DNA from: Aricia agestis
Taxonomy: Eukaryota > Arthropoda > Insecta > Lepidoptera > Lycaenidae
NCBI RefSeq assembly: GCF_905147365.1
Contig: NC_056428.1
Location: 1,394,001 to 1,458,000, forward strand
DNA length: 64,000 nt
Reading direction: 5' to 3'
A program made the position numbers and the translations under genes. Below the pieces are notes generated by a model, which was not told the origin of the DNA, did no database searches, and saw nothing but the letters and a program-made list of their open reading frames with translations. This document shows, in pieces, positions 56,590 to 64,000 of this stretch (position 1 is its first letter; every line of letters starts with the position of its first letter).

Positions 56590-56905
56590 AAAAATTCTCG
56601 TGTCACAATGTTAGGCCGCGTACTCCTCCGAAACGGATTTACTGATTTTAACCAAATTTTATATGCATATTCAGTGGGTCTGAGAATCGGCTACTGGGTA
56701 CTTTTTATATTGATAAGTTCATTTGTTGAATAAATAATAGTAAATTATTACAACTCGAGACTGTCGGCGACTATTGTTTGTGCGACGCGACGGGATAGCG
56801 ATGGACGTTGCCATGGTGACATACCTATTAAGTCACTTCAATAAAATAATATGGGCGAAATACTATGGCAAAGAAACGTTTGCCGGGACAACTAGTAGTT
56901 TTATA
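56590..56905 (+). mobile_element. Retroposon tail, 'actcctccgaaacgg' family
   Basis: GGCCGCGTACTCCTCCGAAA, CGGATTTACTGATTTTAACC, TGCATATTCAGTGGGTCTGA, GAATCGGCTACTGGGTA and, at the right end, AACGTTTGCCGGGACAACTA. Confidence 0.55.
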
Positions 56906-57486
56906 AAATATATTAATGTTTGATCACCTTTTATTTTTATACATTTTATCATAATATACCTACATAAACCGTACAATACCTGTTACATACTAATACACAC
57001 TATCAAATATTATGATAATACCATACTTAAACTAAATAATTAAAAATAAGATTTATCGAATTTTTCACCAACTTCAAAAAAAATTCTCAGTGTACTTCAT
57101 TGCGAGAATATTGTGTGCTTGCTAATTGTTTGGTTGGTTTTTTCTGCCAGTACTCTTTGAAGCCTGTAATTGAGTGTTGTCTCATTACAATATTTTTATA
57201 GCTAAGTATTTAAAGTATCAAGACGAGCCAAATAATAGGTAAAATATAATTCATTTGTGTGTAATATCGTTGTACCCACAGACTAGTTACACAAATACAC
57301 TGCGGTCACGTAAACGGTAACTCAACTTTCTCATTTAACTCATCATTATGTTACTTTGTTTATTACTTTACTGTGGTATTTCTTTTTTAATTTTCTCTGA
57401 TAGGTCATGAGCAATGGAAATGGTAACTATTTGCCTAATGCGATAACATTTTTTTCGTTCCTCTTTTTGTAATTTTTTTTAATTTA
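56906..57486. other. AT-rich stretch, nothing recognised
   Basis: No gene or repeat supported. Confidence 0.45.
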
Positions 57487-57730
57487 ACCTTTTTTTGATA
57501 AAATATAGGGACAAACAAGCAAACGGGTCACCTGATAAAAAGCAACTACCGTTGCCCATGAACACTCGCAACATCAGAATAGTTTTAGGTGCACTGCCGC
57601 CATTCTGACAGGGAATAACCTCTCTTCCTGAAGGTTTGCAGATAGTATTGGTCCGGAAATACCCCTGGTTTTTGAAATTTTGTTCTAAAGTTTTACTGTA
57701 TGTGGCAGACAGTTACGCAAAAAAAGCACC
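57487..57730 (+). mobile_element. SINE, 'ggcaaacgagc' family, subtype B (old)
   Basis: ATAGGGACAAACAAGCAAAC, GGGTCACCTGATAAAAAGC, CCCATGAACACTCGCAAC, then CTTCCTGAAGGTTTGCAG and TTGGTCCGGAAATACCCC. It is more diverged than 15691 and 47430. Confidence 0.7.
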
Positions 57731-58503
57731 GTAGAGGATATAGGTGATTAGGATGGTATATCTTTGCGTGGACTGAGTCCAAAAAGTTACAGGATGTTTA
57801 TACCTCCTGTAACTTTTTGGTTCCGAAAAATTCCTCAGAGTTTAGAAATAATAGCGTCACTTCTTCTTAAATTGATGTTAAATTGTCTACTAGACAACGA
57901 ATTTAGACTACTTAATTCTATAACATTGTCTCCGCATAAAAAGGTAATTTACAATTCAAATACACAATAAAGAACACAATCCTGGCCATTAACAAAAAAC
58001 TTAGACGCCATGTTTAACGTTCCAATCCAAATTCAAAATTCGAAATCGTATCGCGTCCTGACGTTTCCTCTACGTGCGGTTTCCGCGCGCGGTCGCACTA
58101 CGCATCCCTAATCGCTTTTATTTTTTTTATTTTTTCTTGTCGAGGCAAAGGATATATTTTTTCTATGTCGCCTATGTTATGTATCCTGTGGCTGATTGAT
58201 ATGAAGATATGGCGAAGAAAAGCTTTGTATTCTACGCGCGTGGTTTTGCATTGATCGTAATATTGTTTGAAAAATATGTAAATTATTGAATGTAACGCTT
58301 TAAATATTAAATCTTACAATAGCAATATTATAGCTTTAACCAAACTATATTTTAGTTCTTCTATACATTGTGCAGATTTAGTTTTGGCCAAAGTTTTTTT
58401 TATCAACTTATATAAAAGTAACACTTGAAATTTTGATAGGTAAAACCATTTTTCAGAAGAAATTACTAAAATTTCGTGTTTGTTACGTGTAATCCCAACA
58501 TTT
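57731..58503. other. Spacer; hairpin AAAAAGTTACAGGATG at 57780
   Basis: CCAAAAAGTTACAGGA (57779-57794) is followed by its inverse TCCTGTAACTTTTTGG (57806-57821), an 11-base loop. A GC-rich patch lies at 58050-58105. No gene. Confidence 0.5.
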
Positions 58504-58736
58504 CAATTCATTACGGATAAGAATAAGATTGTTTATTTGCAGAAAGTACCGTTACAATAGGTGTTACAATAGTCATACAGAGGTCAGTCTTTCTACCTAA
58601 TGCTAGGTACCCGCAACTCTGCCTTAAGCGATGAGTGGAGCACCATGGGGTTTTAGTGGGTAGACTACGCAGAAGTCCCACATATCCCGGCCGATATCCC
58701 CGATTTGCCAGGGATGCGCAAAGCACTTCCCCATGT
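58504..58736 (-). mobile_element. Probable non-LTR retrotransposon 3' end with AATAAA
   Basis: Minus strand: GGGGAAGTGCTTTGCGCATC, GTGGGACTTCTGCGTAGTC, CCCACTAAAACCCCATGGTG, TCGCTTAAGGCAGAGTTGCG, CATTAGGTAGAAAGACTGAC, and AAATAAACAATCTTATTC near the end. I associate this phrase order with a recurrent lepidopteran LINE 3' region (from memory). The 71-codon minus frame here is a by-product. The terminal exon of a host gene is a less likely alternative. Confidence 0.5.
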
Positions 58737-61700
58737 TAAAAAAAGATGCAAATTTTATAGCGATTATTTTGAATTAAATTTTACAGAATTTTTATTAAAA
58801 AAAAATGTCGTCGATGTTATTTCATAAAAAAAAACTACGGGAATAACTTTTACATAAGGCGCTCCTTAACATCAAGCTCTATTGACTTACTACCTACGAA
58901 TGTAATCTCATGTACACTCTGTTATCCTACTGCTCTCTGGTCTATTTAATATGTATCAAGTTCGTGATGACTTCATTGTACGAAGCCCGATACGTTTGAG
59001 CTGTAAATTATTTTAATGTGCAGCTCTTTATGCTTGTTGAGTAAGCTTCTATTATTATATATTGTTACTTGATACTATTGTTATAATATAGTTTATTTAT
59101 ATTTTAATAATGGTTTTATTATCTTGATTAAAAAAAAAGTTAGTCTCACTAAAACTCGATAACTATTGATTTGATTTGGCTAATTAATTTAGTTTGGAAA
59201 TATTCCTGGAAATCCAGTGAAGGTTTATATAATTATTATATAGGACTTAGGAGTAAATTGATACCAAGTTAACCGGTTCATTCACTATACTGAGATATTA
59301 GATACTTCATAATTATATTGACAAAAAATATCTTTGGCTTAAACTATCTATGTAAAAACTTTGCTGACAAACAAATTGTAGAGCTGAGAATTATAGAGAG
59401 TAAGCTTAGCTCGTTTAAAATAATAGTCTAGGAACAAAAAAAAATATAATAATTTTGGTCTACTTAAAACTTCACAGAGGGAAGATTACTATTGGTCATT
59501 GAAATAAAATTCCGTCTAACCGTAATTCAAAGATTAAAAACTAGATGTCTCACTCAGTACAATTAATGAGAGTATAATGCGCGATGTTATCGTCCCCGTA
59601 ATGTATATCCCGCTTGTCGTTATTAATAACCGTAGATTAGACTACAATATTGTGTTACTGAGGTATCCATGAGAGGTATAAATAATCTTACTGTAGCAAT
59701 TAAACAAGGCATAGAGTATTTCTTTTTTTCATTCTGAATCTTTTTAATTAAGACAAAATTGTTATGAATGCAGCTAGTTGATTTAGCTAGTATGACGAAA
59801 ATTTGTGTGATTAAAAATTATGACATCTTAATAATTCTTAAATATGCTATAATTTTTTTATCATCTTTTCTAGAATGTTTTAAGAAAATGACGAAAATGT
59901 TTTACTTAAATGGCTCTAAAGGCGTTAGTAACTCTAAATAAATATTCAAAGTAACCGCGGTTACACATCACATAATTGTACGTAATGTACTAATTTTAAT
60001 TCACCGTGGCGAGTCGTTAGTACGCCGCGCGCGTCGCCGCCGTGCCTCCAATACTGAACGTTATGATCTATATACGAGGTATACACGAGCGCGGTGTGCT
60101 CATCGAATAACAATACGTCAGTGTGCCCACAGATTTTAATCGCAGAGTATCCTATTAGGGAGCACCGTAAGTTTTCTATTTGGAGTCGTATTAGCAATTG
60201 AAAACGTGTGTTCATTACGACATAGGAATAGTGTTTTTAGTTTAGTTCTATTATACATAATACGACCAAAATTTAATATTTTTTTCGTAAATAAATATTA
60301 GTTTTATGTATTTTAAAGTAGATTATAAAGACATCTTAAAAAATATGACATTATTATTATTTAAACATTTATAGTATATATAAAATATTTCAGTGATTTA
60401 CAGCTGGGTAAGGTTACAAAATATTATCATTAACACAAAACCATTTGTCTCTCAGAGACAAAGTGCAAATACCCTCAATTGCCTTACATACTCTTTGACG
60501 ATATTCTGAAAATAATTCAAATGTGACATTAGCTGCGAGATACCATCTACGGGATTTCCGGCGCCCCCCCGCAATGTGAGGGGGGGGGATTGCTAATTTC
60601 TCAAGAACTTAGATGATAAGTCATGCTACAAATATTTATCTATTGTTTGTAAATGATGATGCGATGAAATTTTTACATGTTTGTAGTATAGGGTTTGCAC
60701 ATAATATCAGATTTTATATCCAGGTATATATGTTTAGTCTCCTGACTTATTTTAATATTATTTAATAATGCTTTTGAAACTGAGTCACAAATACAATGAA
60801 CTATTTGCTAATTAAATTAGCCTTTTTGTAAGGAGAAAGCTTTTTACAAATATTTTAAGATCTTATATATAATTTTTGTAATGTACTTAGTGTAATTTTT
60901 GTTTATTTAGAATTAAAATAATATCGGATTGTATAGGCTTCCGATACGTATTTAGTTATTATGGTATAGAAATCAGATTTCTCATAGCATTTCCGCAACG
61001 AAAAAAAAAAAAAAAAAAGGTGTTGGGTTAAAAAAAGTTCTTTTCGAATATTGAAATGTCATCGGATCTATCAGATTAAGATAGATGATGTTTAGTACAC
61101 CTGTAGGGACATTTTGAAATAATATAAAAAACAAGACTTCATATTTTCTTAAGTAAGCTTCCCAAATATTTTATGTTGCACTAAACTAAAATCATTAATT
61201 TAGTCCCTGTTGTCTAAAATCTCTTATAATTTGCCTAAATAAGCAATATTCTGAATATATTTTCCTCTTCATAACCGAAACGGCTGCAGTTTGTAAACCC
61301 ACCGCTAAAATTAATAACGCTCTTATTTTTTTATCAGCTTTACCTAATGAACAAAACCTACTAGGTCTCCATGACGCTCGAGTGACTACACAAATAGCAC
61401 CCTCCCCTCCCCTAGTCTCTAATATAATGTGGTCCAATTTTTGTAAGCTAATATCGACGTTACAGTACAGTATACCTTATGTAAATAGTCGACAAGTAGA
61501 CCTATCTCCGTTACAAATCAATCGCATGCCAGTCATCGGTTTGTCAATGAACTGTCATTACTATGCTGGCGCAGATCGTTCTGTGAAATGATTTAACTTG
61601 TGTTTACCTCATTAGCACAAAAAAGCGAATCACGGCTTTCGTATACGTTGACGTACAATATCTAGATACCCTAAGTTGCTAATAAAAAATATATCCACAG

Positions 61701-62814
61701 CTGAACATAATATAACCTCCTCATTTGATTTGATTTTCCACCCCTATAAAAGATTTCAATGCGTAAAGGTATAAATAAGTCAGAAAAAACGTTAGCTTGT
61801 CTTAAAGAATGGTATATAATAGTAATAATTATATTATAACTTTAGAATAAGATATTATTCTGTTAAATAATATTCTAGCGTCGAATTTTCTACTTGGAAT
61901 TTTCCAACTTCTAAAAATGACGCATGCTTAGGGGTTAAAAAATAAAATACTATGTAAATTGGAGGCAAATTCCTAGTTACTTTGTGGCGTCTTTCCTTTG
62001 TTTAAAATATATTGTGTTGAAATACAAAGCTTAGCCTTTTCAAAAAATTATAAACTAGATGTTGGCCGTGACACAGGACGTGATACAAGAAAATGTTCAT
62101 AATAGCTTTTTTCCTTCTGTGTGCTCTACTTAATATTGATTTCAAGTGCAATTATAATCTGCTTAGTAGTTATGTAACTTATCTGGTAAACAATAGAATT
62201 TCCTATTTATAACATAAACAACGCTTTTACTAAGTGTACATTTTCTTTCGCGTGACTTATAGTTTTAATAGTTTTAGCTATGCGACGTCCCTAGTAACAG
62301 TACGTCAGTGATAAGATACAAATGAACTATTTAGTATTGGCGGCGCCCGCGTCGTGCGCCGATCTCAAAGTATAGTTAGTTGCATTTGATGTCGATCGAT
62401 CCCTTCTTAGAAACGTATCATGGAGTCACAGTTTAGACAATGAGTTTAGTACATTATCGCAGTGATGGGTGGATTGTAGAGGCGACGATGTGACTATGTG
62501 CATAATATGAATGATTATATTGTACCTATTATTATAGTAACAAGAAAATATTCTAAAAGTACCTATGCAAGGTGTAACAAAACCAAGTGGTAATACTTTA
62601 GTATATACTTTAGTAGTGTGTATATGTCCCTTGTATAGAATTGACTGTAAAAGTAGCAGCGCTAAAGGAGCAATTTTCTTTTGCGCCCAAGCGTCATGAT
62701 TTTTCAATTCTAAAGTAAAAAATAAATATTCTTTCATCGCTGCTACAGTAAAAAAAAGTTACTCTTTCAGCGCTGCCACATTCAGAGCTATCTATACTTA
62801 ATATTATAATTCTG
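58737..62814. other. About 4 kb AT-rich DNA, nothing recognised
   Basis: No gene, tRNA or clear repeat. Local items: an A(18) run at 61001-61018, which could be a retroposon poly-A; a C-run/G-run hairpin at 60564-60588; a weak retroposon trace at 59150-59235; a GC-rich patch (GGCGGCGCCCGCGTCGTGCG) at 62339. The frames at 59961-60215, 61195-61437 and 62426-62737 have no recognisable domains. Confidence 0.5.
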
Positions 62815-63461
62815 CAGAGTTTGTTAATTTGTTTATTTGTTTGTTTGAACGCACTAATCTCAGGAACTACTGGTCCGATTTGAAAAAATTTTTGAGTGTT
62901 AGATAGCCCATTTATCGAGGAAGGAGGAGGAGGCTATATTTTATCACGCTAAGACTAATAGAAACGAAGTAATAGAGGAAAATGTGGAAAAAACGGGGGG
63001 AAATTATTTGAAAGGGCTTATTTGAACGCGCTAATCTCAGGAACTACTGGTCCGATTTGAAAAATTCTTTCAATGTTAGATAGCCTATTTATCAAGAAAG
63101 GAAAGGCATAGGCTATATTCTATTACTAATAGGAGCGAAGAAATAGAGGAAAATGAGGAAAAAACGGGGGAAATTATATGAAATTGCTTATTATCTTAAG
63201 ATTCTTAAGAACTACTGGAGTAATTTTTATGTTATTTGGCAAACATGAAGAATAGACCACGTTAAGGGACATAGGCTATTTTATTGCAGAAAAATGTACG
63301 GTCGCGTGAAATTCCTAAATTACGCAAGCGAAGCCGCGCGGAACATATAAATAAAATCGTAGGAAAGTCAATGCTATACATTGAATATTTTTGTACAATA
63401 AATAATACTTGGGACGTGATCTACTATACTAACGCGGACGAAGTCGCGGGCAACAGCTAGT
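62815..63461. mobile_element. Retroposon with internal about 177-bp repeats
   Basis: GAACGC(A/G)CTAATCTCAGG starts two direct units at 62847 and 63024. Each continues with TACTGGTCCGATTTG and a TTAGATAGCC box, as in 24950-25443. The right border carries AACGCGGACGAAGTCGCGGG and CAACAGCTAGTA. Confidence 0.68.
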
Positions 63462-64000
63462 ATTATATAAGTTTCGCCGCACACACACTCTAAATTAAAG
63501 TATTATCACTTAATTTTGTTACACCCTGTATAGTGTTTTCTAGGAGCAACGCAAGAATTTTAGTCTGTTTCAACATTGTTAATTATTGTAACTGTTAATA
63601 GTAATTACTGTTTTAAAAAGGCGCCTTGTAGTCAGCATACCTATCAGAGGTTAGTTTCTAAAACCGGTGGTACCTTAGGTTCGAAGTTTCGAAAAGATTT
63701 TTTTACTTTGAATAAAATTATTTTGATTTTGATTTTCAAGGTCGTTTTTCCTCAGTCAAGAAACTCTTAAATATAACAATTATCATTAGTACTTTTATAT
63801 ACTTACCAAAATTTCCTTAATATTTCTGTCTCTGTGAGACTTACCGCATCTATCCATGAACCTACTACACTACAAACTAATTGATCTACAGTAGTATTAT
63901 GGATCATCGTGGGCGCCGGCGAGGCGTGATCGTTTGTGTGAACTAGTGCTATGGGTTACGTAATTAAAAATGTAACCTTCAAAAATCATTATTAGTAATA
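63462..64000. other. AT-rich stretch to window end, nothing recognised
   Basis: A CGTGGGCGCCGGCGAGGCGT patch at 63907 has an open frame of only a few codons in either direction. No gene called. Confidence 0.45.

Noticed and set aside
58511..58726. 71-codon minus-strand gene with poly-A signal
   Set aside because: Phrase order fits a retrotransposon 3' end better than a host gene.
63898..63945. Open piece reading I-I-V-G-A-G-E-A, like a dinucleotide-binding motif
   Set aside because: Stops at once and has no splice donor; too short.

Overview
The window looks like non-coding euchromatin of an insect, most probably a moth or butterfly. It is AT-rich, has no long open reading frame on either strand, and is packed with short repeats of kinds I associate with lepidopteran genomes: tRNA-headed SINEs, degenerate retroposon tails that share a 'cgcgcgggaaccgtacat' box and end near GACAGACAGACA, and the 'tccttttttggaagtcggtt' fragments. 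The taxonomic call is inference from these families, because no gene in the window names the organism. No prokaryotic gene, operon, rRNA, functional tRNA or CRISPR array is visible.

Layout. 1-12 kb: an inverted-repeat element (521-1002), a GC-richer repeat (1955-2620), a hAT-type MITE with an 8-bp target duplication (3157-3474), a MITE with an exact 82-bp internal duplication (4013-4367), a 'gccaagtgcgag' repeat (7893-8375) and a 125-bp (TA)n tract. 12-18 kb: the best candidate exon of the window (12173-12263, + strand), retroposon tails, a SINE nested inside an older retroposon, and a GC island followed by a second weak exon candidate. 18-31 kb: a tRNA-headed SINE with a perfect 10-bp target duplication (19347-19707), a G-rich tract, an 823-bp fold-back element (20261-21083), a PIF/Harbinger relic with a decayed transposase piece (25864-26541), an exact 44-bp triplication and a 612-bp fold-back (29836-30447). 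31-46 kb: SINEs, a Tc1/mariner-type MITE (33708-34007), a 723-bp fold-back (34976-35698), a second tRNA-headed SINE (41360-41623), a GC island open on both strands (42376-42540) and a near-perfect 102-nt hairpin (44827-44928). 46-64 kb: a reverse-transcriptase fragment (46596-46754), a retroelement ORF end folded into a palindrome (49768-49933), another candidate exon (53960-54019), and mostly featureless AT-rich DNA up to a retroposon at 62815-63461.

The simplest reading is one or more large introns, or intergenic DNA, of a lepidopteran gene. Isolated short exons may lie on the + strand at 12.2 kb and, less surely, at 16.7, 31.4 and 54.0 kb. They are supported only by an open frame and splice-site-like borders, and I do not recognise the protein. 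The noteworthy material is the dense set of fold-back and MITE elements, several with clear target duplications, one filled-versus-empty insertion-site pair, and a few GC islands and hairpins that no recognised repeat explains.
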